From the NCBI GenBank assembly GCA_020353215.1, contig CP070692.1, forward strand, positions 245,133-282,032: a stretch of 36,900 nt of DNA, given 5' to 3'. Under the pieces are notes generated by a model. That model searched no databases. It was not told the DNA's origin and saw only the letters and a list, made by a program, of their open reading frames with translations. How positions within the stretch are numbered: the first letter of the stretch is position 1; the number at the start of each line of letters is the position of its first letter. Position numbers and translations under genes: made by a program. Positions 17,881-24,807 of this stretch are shown here, one piece after another. Origin of the DNA: Deltaproteobacteria bacterium. GTDB taxonomy: Bacteria; Desulfobacterota; Syntrophobacteria; BM002.

Positions 17881-18480
17881 ATGAGTGTGGTCAAGGAATT
17901 TACCAAAGGATTATGGCAGGAGCTTCCACCTTTCCGGCTGGTGTTGGGGCTGTGCCCAACCCTCGCAGTCACAACCATGGCCAAAAACGGGTTGGGAATG
18001 GGGTTAGCCACTACGTTCGTCCTTATCAATTCCAACGTTATTGTGTCTGTACTCAGAAAAATCATACCCGGTAAGGTTCGAATAGCCTCCTACATAGTGG
18101 TTATCGCCTCTTTCGTGGTCATGGCGGAATTACTTCTTCAAGCTTACTGGTACCCCATGTATGAGGAACTGGGAATCTTCGTGCCCTTGATAGTCGTTAA
18201 TTGTATTATCCTTGGCCGGGCCGAGGCATTTGCCTCCAAGAACCCAATCGTTCATTCACTTGCGGACGGACTCGGAATCGGATTGGGCTTCACCATTTCT
18301 CTGACAATCCTTGGCGGTATTCGCGAAATTCTTGGAACCGGAGAATTCTTCAGTATGGCAGTTATGTGGCCCTCGTATGAACCGTTCAGCTTCATGGTCA
18401 AGGCGCCCGGCGCCTTTGTCTGTTTAGGGTTCCTACTTGGCTTGATGAATATAATAAGTCGCAGAAGACCGGCACATTAG
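17881..18480 (+). CDS. rnfE: Rnf complex membrane subunit E
   Basis: A 199-residue membrane protein of the RnfE/NqrD family. It opens with EFTKGLWQELPPFRLVLGLCPTLAVT, has about six hydrophobic helices and contains the family segment LIVVNCIILGRAEAFASKN. RnfA and RnfE are homologous, inversely oriented subunits that hold a shared iron-sulfur cluster at their interface; the Cys in LGLCPTLAV and the Cys in VNCIILG are the conserved positions visible here. It starts 2 bp after rnfG and lies 35 bp before rnfA, consistent with one transcript. Confidence 0.95.
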   Translation: MSVVKEFTKGLWQELPPFRLVLGLCPTLAVTTMAKNGLGMGLATTFVLINSNVIVSVLRKIIPGKVRIASYIVVIASFVVMAELLLQAYWYPMYEELGIFVPLIVVNCIILGRAEAFASKNPIVHSLADGLGIGLGFTISLTILGGIREILGTGEFFSMAVMWPSYEPFSFMVKAPGAFVCLGFLLGLMNIISRRRPAH

Positions 18481-18515
18481 ACATAAGTCTCGACCTGAAA
18501 GGAAGAAAGATTGCC

Positions 18516-19094
18516 ATGTCTGAATATCTACTTCTCATTGTCAGCGCCATTTTGGTCAGTAATATCGTTCTTGCCCGTTATCTGGGAAATTGCCCCTTCC
18601 TGGGCGTGTCCCAAAAAATGGACACTGCCGTTGGTATGGGAATGGCGGTAATTTTTGTCGTCACCCTCGCCGGAATGATCACCTGGGTGGTGCAGTACGC
18701 AATTTTGAATCCTCTGGGTCTTGAATACTTGCGGACAATTGCCTTTATCTTGGTCATTGCCTCACTTGTGCAGTTGGTGGAAATGTTTTTGCAGAAGTCG
18801 ATACCGGCCCTGTACAAAGCCTTGGGCATCTTTCTTCCTCTAATCACCACTAACTGTGCAGTACTCGGTATAGCCATCATTAATATCCAAGAGGAATATG
18901 ATTTCATGCACACGGTGGTATTTTCCTTCGCCTCGGGGGTGGGATTTACTCTGGCTATGGTGCTGCTGGCCAGCCTGCGGGAAAGATTCCCCACGGCCAG
19001 GATTCCCACCACTTTTGCCGGAATGCCCATCGCCATGATCACCGTGGGTCTTCTAGCGTTGGCTTTTCTGGGATTCACCGGATTGGTGGATTAA
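18516..19094 (+). CDS. rnfA: Rnf complex membrane subunit A
   Basis: A 192-residue membrane protein of the RnfA/NqrE family with about six helices. Typical segments are NIVLARYLGNCPFLGVSQ and LPLITTNCAVLG; these two cysteines mirror those in RnfE and form the intramembrane iron-sulfur site. GGAAG lies about 10 bases before the ATG. About 200 bp separate its stop from rnfB, a larger gap than elsewhere in the operon, but no terminator is visible there. Confidence 0.95.
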   Translation: MSEYLLLIVSAILVSNIVLARYLGNCPFLGVSQKMDTAVGMGMAVIFVVTLAGMITWVVQYAILNPLGLEYLRTIAFILVIASLVQLVEMFLQKSIPALYKALGIFLPLITTNCAVLGIAIINIQEEYDFMHTVVFSFASGVGFTLAMVLLASLRERFPTARIPTTFAGMPIAMITVGLLALAFLGFTGLVD

Positions 19095-19297
19095 CACGGC
19101 AACCATGGAATAGTGGAAAATTGCCGCAAATCGGTAAAGATAAGTGGGTCAGTTCGTTACTTCTTGAACTCCCCAAGGGTCCAACATTCCAATTGTTCCG
19201 ATCTTCCATAAGAGTGGCAAAAGCTAAAACGTACCGAAATGCTGGAATCCCCAATACGTTGGGAAAAACTTCGAGACTTGATTGAGGAGATGTGAGT

Positions 19298-21370
19298 ATG
19301 CTTGCGGCGGGCTTGGCTATAGGAGGTCTTGGTTTGCTGGCTGGCGTTGGACTGGCCGTGGCCTCCAGAGTGTTTTATGTTTACGTGGATCCTCAGATCA
19401 TAGAGGTTGAGGAGGCTCTCCCTGGTGCCAACTGTGGCGGCTGTGGACTTCCTGGCTGTAGCTCCGCCGCCCAGGCCATTGTGGTCGGCCAATTGGCTCC
19501 CAATGCCTGCGTAGGCGGCGGACCGGACGTGCACACAAAGGTGGCGGAAATCCTCGGGGTGGAAGTGGAGCTTAAAGAGCCGGAAATCGCCCAGATCGGC
19601 TGTCGTTACAGCGTTGCCAAGGCAGATATCAAATATCTATACGACGGTGTTTATGACTGCCGGGCCGCCATGCTCCTGAATGGTGGGGCCAAGGAATGTC
19701 CCATTGGATGCATTGGGTTGGGCTCCTGTGTAAAGGCCTGTCCCTTCGGCGCTCTTTCCATGGGAGACGACGGCCTTCCTGTTGTGCACGAGGATATTTG
19801 TACCGGCTGCGGCACCTGTGTGCGCACTTGTCCGAAAGATATCATCACCTTGACCTCGGTAAGTAACCGTATCTTAGGGGAGTATACGACGTCCGAGTGC
19901 ACCGCTCCTTGTCAACGAACCTGTCCAGCGGGCATCAATATACCGGAGCAGATCAGACAAACAGTCCTCGGCAATTATTTGGAGGCAACACGGATAATCA
20001 AAGAGCGGAATCCCTTGCCGTTGGTTTGCGGTCGGATTTGTCCTCACCCTTGCGAGTTTGAGTGCCGCCGCAACTTGGAAGATGAACCGGTGGCCATCAA
20101 TTACTTAAAACGATTTGTGGCCGACTATGAGCGAGCAAGTGGCCGGCGGCTGCAGCTCTTCAAAGCACCCGAGACGGGCCGGCGTCTCGCTGTTGTGGGC
20201 GGTGGGGCCGAAGGGTTGACTGCAGCTTGTTTCATGGCCCGATTGGGTCATTCACCCACTGTCTTCGAGGCCATGCCCAAGTTGGGTGGTCTGCTTCGCA
20301 CGGTAATCCCCGAATCCCGTCTGCCTAGAGACGTTCTCGATTGGGAGATTGAAGGCATCTTGGAGATGGGAGTTGAGGCTCAGACCGGCAAATCGCTCGG
20401 GAGGGATTTCACTGTGGCATCGCTCCTGAAGGAGGGATATGAGGCGGTTCTTCTTGCCACTGGCGGCTGGGACGCCATGCTCATGCGTGGGCAGGAACCC
20501 AATGTAGAACAATCCGTTCCCGGGCTCTACCTGCTGCTCCCCGTTTCACTGGCCTGGGCCCTGGGCATTGACGTCCCCGTGGGCAAGCGAGTTGCAATTG
20601 CCGGCGGTGGAGAGATGGCACTTGATGCTGCCAAGCATTGCTTGCAGTTGGGCGCAGAACAGGTCACGATCTTCCACCGTCGTTCCCAACAAGAGTTGGG
20701 ACTTCCGGACTCTGAACTGACCAAGTTAAGTGACCAGGGAATCCAACTCCTTTTTCGCTCCACTCTTACCCAACTCAAAGGGATAGACGAGCAACTGACC
20801 CAACTAGTTTATCGCCAACTCGCTTCGGGGAACGGCGGCGACTCTATTCGTTCGGCGCCGGGACGGTTTAAGGAAACATTCCTCGCGGTGGATACTGTCA
20901 TCGCCGCCGGCGGCCGGTTACCGGAAATGATTTTCGTTAAAGTACCGTCTCTTGAAGGAGAGGAATCTCCGCTGCTCTGGCAAACCATATCGCCTTACCA
21001 CGAACCTCCACCCGTGAGAACAGAGGGTGTTTTTGACACCTCGGAACCCATGAGTGACTATCGCGCGGCGGTGGAGGCCATAGGCGCTGGTCGGCGGGGC
21101 GCCGCATCCGTCCATCTTTACTTAGCGGGCAAACAAGTTATCCCGCCAGAGAATATGATCACCACCGTAACAAAGGTGCTGGACGTGGGTCAGGTGGAGA
21201 ACCTGATGCCAGCAGAACCTCGACAAAAAATGCCCGAACGGACTACTGAAGAACGAGTTGATCCTTCGCTGGAAGTAGAACTCGGACTGAATGAGGAAAT
21301 GGCCCGACAAGAATCCGCCAGATGCCTCAACTGCGGACTGATCTGCTACACAAGGAGTAAGTATCATTGA
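19298..21370 (+). CDS. rnfB: RnfB fused to a GltD-like FAD/NAD(P)H oxidoreductase
   Basis: About 690 residues; standalone RnfB is usually 190-330. Residues 1-190 are RnfB: an N-terminal membrane helix, the [4Fe-4S] motif C46-C49-C54-C71 (ANCGGCGLPGC ... NAC), then two ferredoxin clusters (CIGLGSCVKACP, CTGCGTCVRTCP). From about 195 a full GltD/NfnB-like module follows. It has an Fe-S helical part (CTAPCQRTCPAGINIP, CGRICPHPCEFECRRN), an FAD site (VVGGGAEG), a nucleotide site (IAGGGEMALDAAK) and a C-terminal ESARCLNCGLICY. RnfB receives ferredoxin electrons; the added module should exchange them with NAD(P)H or another partner. ATG at 19298 is chosen because GAGGAG lies 8 bases before it; a GTG at 19292 is too close. 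The reading frame is continuous. Confidence 0.93.
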   Translation: MLAAGLAIGGLGLLAGVGLAVASRVFYVYVDPQIIEVEEALPGANCGGCGLPGCSSAAQAIVVGQLAPNACVGGGPDVHTKVAEILGVEVELKEPEIAQIGCRYSVAKADIKYLYDGVYDCRAAMLLNGGAKECPIGCIGLGSCVKACPFGALSMGDDGLPVVHEDICTGCGTCVRTCPKDIITLTSVSNRILGEYTTSECTAPCQRTCPAGINIPEQIRQTVLGNYLEATRIIKERNPLPLVCGRICPHPCEFECRRNLEDEPVAINYLKRFVADYERASGRRLQLFKAPETGRRLAVVGGGAEGLTAACFMARLGHSPTVFEAMPKLGGLLRTVIPESRLPRDVLDWEIEGILEMGVEAQTGKSLGRDFTVASLLKEGYEAVLLATGGWDAMLMRGQEPNVEQSVPGLYLLLPVSLAWALGIDVPVGKRVAIAGGGEMALDAAKHCLQLGAEQVTIFHRRSQQELGLPDSELTKLSDQGIQLLFRSTLTQLKGIDEQLTQLVYRQLASGNGGDSIRSAPGRFKETFLAVDTVIAAGGRLPEMIFVKVPSLEGEESPLLWQTISPYHEPPPVRTEGVFDTSEPMSDYRAAVEAIGAGRRGAASVHLYLAGKQVIPPENMITTVTKVLDVGQVENLMPAEPRQKMPERTTEERVDPSLEVELGLNEEMARQESARCLNCGLICYTRSKYH

Positions 21371-21393
21371 GGAAATCGCTCCGCAATTTGGTA

Positions 21394-21421
21394 AAATATT
21401 GGAGCTTGTTTGAAATATTGG
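21394..21421 (+). repeat. 9-bp direct repeat upstream of the REC-flavin reductase gene
   Basis: AAATATTGG occurs at 21394-21402 and 21413-21421, 19 bp apart start to start, close to two helical turns. It lies 33-60 bases before the next start codon and could be an operator, but no regulator is known for it. Confidence 0.35.
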
Positions 21422-21453
21422 CGCAATGAAGTATTGAGAGGATGGAGGACAGC

Positions 21454-22332
21454 ATGGCTCAAATCTTGGTTCTGGACGACGTCCAGGAGGCCGTAGACGC
21501 CGTCCGCAGAGTGTTGGAGAAAAGAGGGTATGAGGTCGTCGGCTTCACGGATGAAGATGCGGCCATTGATCATGTGAATAACCATCCGGTTGATCTTGCA
21601 ATCCTCGACATAAAACTGAAAAAGATGGATGGCGTTCAGGTCTTAGGCAAGCTGAAGCAGATCCAACCCTCCATTAAAGTCATTATGCTTACAGGTTATC
21701 CCACACACGCAACCGTTGAGGAAGCTATGCGCCTCGGTGCGAGTGCCTACTGTATGAAACCCATCGACCGGAGCGAAATTGAAAGCAAGGTGGCCGAGGT
21801 TTTGGCTCAGGAGACCCGTATAGAGCTGGTTGGGTGGCCCGATAAGGCAGAAGTGAACACGCAAGATATTCTCTTCAGGTCCTTAACCAATGGCGTCTAT
21901 ATCGTCACGGTTCAGGGCGAAGGCGAGATTAATGGGGTCACCACACCCTGGGTCAGCCAGCTATCGTATGACCCCCCGATGGTGATGGTTGCCATTTCAC
22001 CTCTGAGAAAATGCCACGAAATGATCACCAACAGCGGGCAGTTTGCGGTGAACGTTCTGGGATCCGGCCAGGTAGATCTCGCCTCCCGATTCGGTTTAAC
22101 TACAGGACGCGAAATGGACAAATTCGAAGGGGTTGTCCCTGAGCGAACACCCGCGGGCAACCCTCTCTTGTCGAATGTTGTTGCTTATATTGATTGCGAA
22201 CTAGTGAAAACGGTAGCGGTTGGAGACCATTCCTTGTTCGTTGGCGAGGTGATAGGGGCGGAAGTTCTTGACCTGACCTTATCGCCCCTGACATTTGACC
22301 CGTCTGATTATTTTTGGGAAATTCGCCCATGA
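21454..22332 (+). CDS. Response-regulator receiver fused to a flavin reductase-like FMN domain
   Basis: A 292-residue two-domain protein from ATG 21454, which has GGAGG 5 bases upstream (ATG 21442 lacks a usable site). Residues 1-120 are a CheY-like receiver with all key residues: acidic pair in LVLDDVQ, phospho-acceptor Asp52 (AILDIKL), Thr80 (MLTGY) and Lys102 (CMKPID). Residues ~135-290 match the flavin reductase/flavoredoxin FMN-binding fold: LFRSLTNGVYIVTV, NGVTTPWVSQLSYDPPMVMV, CHEMITNSGQFAVNVLG and a YIDCELVKTVAVGDHSLFVGEV strand pair. Receivers normally drive DNA-binding or enzymatic output; a flavin reductase output is rare. It follows rnfB by 83 bp, and its stop overlaps rseC by 4 bp. 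No partner kinase is adjacent. Function is inferred: phosphorylation-gated electron transfer to or from flavin. Confidence 0.88.
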   Translation: MAQILVLDDVQEAVDAVRRVLEKRGYEVVGFTDEDAAIDHVNNHPVDLAILDIKLKKMDGVQVLGKLKQIQPSIKVIMLTGYPTHATVEEAMRLGASAYCMKPIDRSEIESKVAEVLAQETRIELVGWPDKAEVNTQDILFRSLTNGVYIVTVQGEGEINGVTTPWVSQLSYDPPMVMVAISPLRKCHEMITNSGQFAVNVLGSGQVDLASRFGLTTGREMDKFEGVVPERTPAGNPLLSNVVAYIDCELVKTVAVGDHSLFVGEVIGAEVLDLTLSPLTFDPSDYFWEIRP

Positions 22333-22766
22333 TTACGGAAGAGGGCATGGTCAGAAGAACAATGGGCAACAAAGCCTGGGTTATTACCAAGCGGAGCGAA
22401 ATGTGCGAAGCTTGCGCTTCCCATGGAGCCTGTAAGACTTTAGGTGGCGGGAAAGAGATGGAGGTGGAGGCAATAAACGACGTCCAGGCCAGAGCCGGAG
22501 ACCAGGTGCTCTTGACCCTGCAGGACCAGTCCCTGGTGAAACTATCGTTCTTGGTCTATATGTTCCCCATTTTGGCTTTGATTGTAGGAGCTGCGCTTGG
22601 GCAAAAAGCAGCTCCTTTTGTGGGAGTAAATTCTGAGTTGAGCTCCTTTGGGCTTGGTGCCATCTTTTTCGGACTCGCTTTTCTCCTCGTCAGAAAGAAA
22701 GACAGGAAGTTGGAGCGGACCGGGGGAACCATTCCCAGAGTTGCTCGAATCATTAAGGGAGAATGA
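22329..22766 (+). CDS. rseC: RseC/MucC-family membrane protein (SoxR-reducing system component)
   Basis: A 145-residue protein. The ATG at 22329 overlaps the preceding stop (ATGA), indicating coupling. The N-terminus reads ITEEGMVRRTMGNKAWVIT, then the cysteine cluster CEACASHGAC (C-x2-C-x5-C), a small beta domain, two membrane helices (FLVYMFPILALIVGAAL; GLGAIFFGLAFLLVRKK) and a basic tail. In E. coli RseC works with the Rsx (Rnf) complex to keep SoxR reduced. Here there is no soxR in view, but the linkage to rnf is kept. The cysteines probably bind a metal or Fe-S cluster. Its stop overlaps the next ATG by 3 bases. Confidence 0.88.
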   Translation: MITEEGMVRRTMGNKAWVITKRSEMCEACASHGACKTLGGGKEMEVEAINDVQARAGDQVLLTLQDQSLVKLSFLVYMFPILALIVGAALGQKAAPFVGVNSELSSFGLGAIFFGLAFLLVRKKDRKLERTGGTIPRVARIIKGE

Positions 22767-23575
22767 TGAAAGAACAAATTCAGGAGCACGTTAAGAATCT
22801 TCTTGCAGAGGGAAGAATCGAGGGCTTCTTAGGGTTGAGGCAGCAAGGAACCGACATCGGCCCCCACCTCTTCAAGAGTGCTGACGAACTCGGCGATCTG
22901 TCACTCGGCGATCGGCAAGACCCAGGTGACTCTCGCTACCCTTTGGACAAAATCCTCAGCCGCCTAGCCTTCAACTATCCAACGGACACTTTCGGTGTGC
23001 TGGTCAGAGGTTGTGACGAACGTGCTCTCCAGCAGCTCTTCACGGTTAGTATGCTACACCGAGATCGGGTAGTCCCGGTGGGATTTGCCTGTCCACCCGA
23101 GTTGGCCGAGGCCCATCAATGCTGGAAGCCTTTCCCGGAAGCTTTAGTGGCAGGGGAGCCTAGTCCGGGAGTCGTCGGTGGAGAAGATGCGGTAGGGTCC
23201 CAGCTGGGACTGCTCGGCAAACTGCAGGAGTGGTTTGATACTTTCGACCGTTGCGTGAAGTGTTATGGCTGCCGCAACATCTGCCCTGTTTGTTATTGTC
23301 ACGATTGTACGCTCGAGGAAGCTGCCTTGTTGCCCACAGGAGAGATTCCTCCTGCAAACCCCAACTTTCTCATGACCCGTGCGATGCACATGGTTGGCCG
23401 TTCTTTATGCATTTATTGCGGCCTCTGTGAAGAGGTCTGCCCTGCAGATATCCCTTTGAAGAGCCTGTATAGACTGGTGTCGAAGATCGTGGGCCAAGAG
23501 GCTGTAACTCCAGAAGGTCTTGCCGCACGTCAGGAGACAGCGGGCCAATCCGTTGATAAGGCGGCAGCAGGATAA
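22763..23575 (+). CDS. FdhB/FrhB-like iron-sulfur electron-transfer protein
   Basis: A 270-residue soluble protein. The segment GVLVRGCDERALQQLF and the following RDRVVPVGFACP match the FrhB/FdhB C-terminal domain (F420-hydrogenase and formate dehydrogenase beta subunits). Two ferredoxin clusters follow: C164, C167, C170, C174 (CVKCYGCRNIC), extended by extra cysteines in PVCYCHDC, and C216, C219, C222, C226 (CIYCGLCEEVCP). A ribosome site AGGGAG precedes the ATG, which overlaps the rseC stop. No F420 dependence can be claimed. Given the downstream fdhF, it is a good candidate for the electron-transfer subunit of that formate dehydrogenase, linking it to Rnf. The C-terminal 30 residues are low-complexity. 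Confidence 0.8.
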   Translation: MMKEQIQEHVKNLLAEGRIEGFLGLRQQGTDIGPHLFKSADELGDLSLGDRQDPGDSRYPLDKILSRLAFNYPTDTFGVLVRGCDERALQQLFTVSMLHRDRVVPVGFACPPELAEAHQCWKPFPEALVAGEPSPGVVGGEDAVGSQLGLLGKLQEWFDTFDRCVKCYGCRNICPVCYCHDCTLEEAALLPTGEIPPANPNFLMTRAMHMVGRSLCIYCGLCEEVCPADIPLKSLYRLVSKIVGQEAVTPEGLAARQETAGQSVDKAAAG

Positions 23576-23608
23576 TGGCAGTTTTTCAGGGTTTAACCGG
23601 TTGAGTCA

Positions 23609-23701
23609 GTTTAGTCGGTTTTGCCGGTAACTCTATTCATTTTATCTTCTGGTGGATTTCATCTTTTCATGAACTGGCTTAACTGGCCAAACCGGCTAAA
23701 C
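23609..23701. repeat. Imperfect 22-bp inverted repeat in the gap before apbE
   Basis: The left arm GTTTAGTCGGTTTTGCCGG (23609 on) matches, with three substitutions and one gap, the reverse complement of the right arm ending at 23701. Further CCGGTT-like units lie just outside (TTTAACCGGTT at 23592-23602). It could be a transcript-processing hairpin or a decayed mobile repeat. Confidence 0.45.
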
Positions 23702-23753
23702 TCACATCCAGACTCGAAGGGTTGAAGATACTCTCTCCAAGGAGGCACACATT

Positions 23754-24797
23754 ATGAATCAACCTCTGCCCAATATGCCCAAACCGATCAGCCGGAGGAC
23801 CTTTTTGTCTCTTACAGGTACGCTGAGTTTGGGCGTGGCCACTGTTGGTATTCCCCTCCCCGCGGAAGCTGTCAAATTCAACCGTACCTTGTACAAGGTT
23901 TCCAAGAGCCGGTTAGGCATGGGCACTTTTATCAACATGATCGTTTTCCATCCTTCCAAGGGAGAGACCGACGAAGCTATGGGGCGAGCCTTTGAAGAGA
24001 TTAATCGGTTAACCAGTCTCATGACTCGCTTTCAGAGCACCTCGTACATCGGCCACCTGAACAGTAGTGGCACCCTTAGAGAGGCCCCTCCCGAGGTGAT
24101 GGAGGTGTTGAGGTCTTCACTCCATTACCATACGATCAGCCAGGGAGCCTTCGATATAACAGTTATGCCCATTGTTGACCTCTATCAGCGAAGTTTCCAA
24201 GCTAACAATTCTCCTCCTTCCCCGCGAGCCTTACGGGAGACAATGGAGAGGGTGGGCAGCCAACATCTTAGAATCACTAATGATTCCGTTTCTTTTGCCC
24301 GAAGTGGCATGGAAGTTACCCTCGATGGCATTGCCAAAGGATATATTATTGATCGAGCCATGACGGTTCTTCGACAGCAAGGGCTGCAGCACGCCCTGAT
24401 CAATGCGGGTGGAGATATCGTGCTCCACGGCGGCAAAGGGGAGGGCAAACCCTGGAAGATCGGTATTCAGGACCCCTGGAACCGCAAGGGTCATGTGGAT
24501 GTGGTTACTCTTAATACTGGGGCAATTGCCACCTCGGGTAACTACGAGGTCTTTTTTGACCGAGAGAGATTGTTCCATCATCTCATCAGACCCAATTCTG
24601 GCAACCCAGCTCCTGAGACTGCCAGCGTTACTATTAGGGCAGCTAGCTGCATGGAAGCCGACGCCATAGCAACCAGTGTCTATGTAATGGGACCTGGTAG
24701 AGGGAACCAGTTTATTGGACAGCTTCCGTCCATAGAGGGGCTCGTCATAAATAGTCAGCGAAAGAAAATGCCATCCTCAGGATGGAATAGAATCTAA
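23754..24797 (+). CDS. apbE: FAD:protein FMN transferase ApbE, with Tat-type signal
   Basis: A 347-residue ApbE-family enzyme that moves FMN from FAD to threonine in proteins such as RnfG and RnfD. The N-terminus carries SRRTFLSLTG followed by a hydrophobic stretch, a twin-arginine signal, with probable cleavage after PAEA. Family motifs: LMTRFQSTSYIGHLNSSG, FDITVMPIVDLY, LDGIAKGYIIDRA, LINAGGDIVLHGG, AIATSGNYE and a C-terminal EADAIATSVYVMG. AAGGAGG lies upstream. Export fits the periplasmic location of the RnfG flavin domain. It is 10 bp from fdhF. Both follow the repeat-bearing gap, so they may be read from the rnf transcript or from their own promoter. Confidence 0.95.
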   Translation: MNQPLPNMPKPISRRTFLSLTGTLSLGVATVGIPLPAEAVKFNRTLYKVSKSRLGMGTFINMIVFHPSKGETDEAMGRAFEEINRLTSLMTRFQSTSYIGHLNSSGTLREAPPEVMEVLRSSLHYHTISQGAFDITVMPIVDLYQRSFQANNSPPSPRALRETMERVGSQHLRITNDSVSFARSGMEVTLDGIAKGYIIDRAMTVLRQQGLQHALINAGGDIVLHGGKGEGKPWKIGIQDPWNRKGHVDVVTLNTGAIATSGNYEVFFDRERLFHHLIRPNSGNPAPETASVTIRAASCMEADAIATSVYVMGPGRGNQFIGQLPSIEGLVINSQRKKMPSSGWNRI

Positions 24798-24807
24798 GGA
24801 GTCTTGC

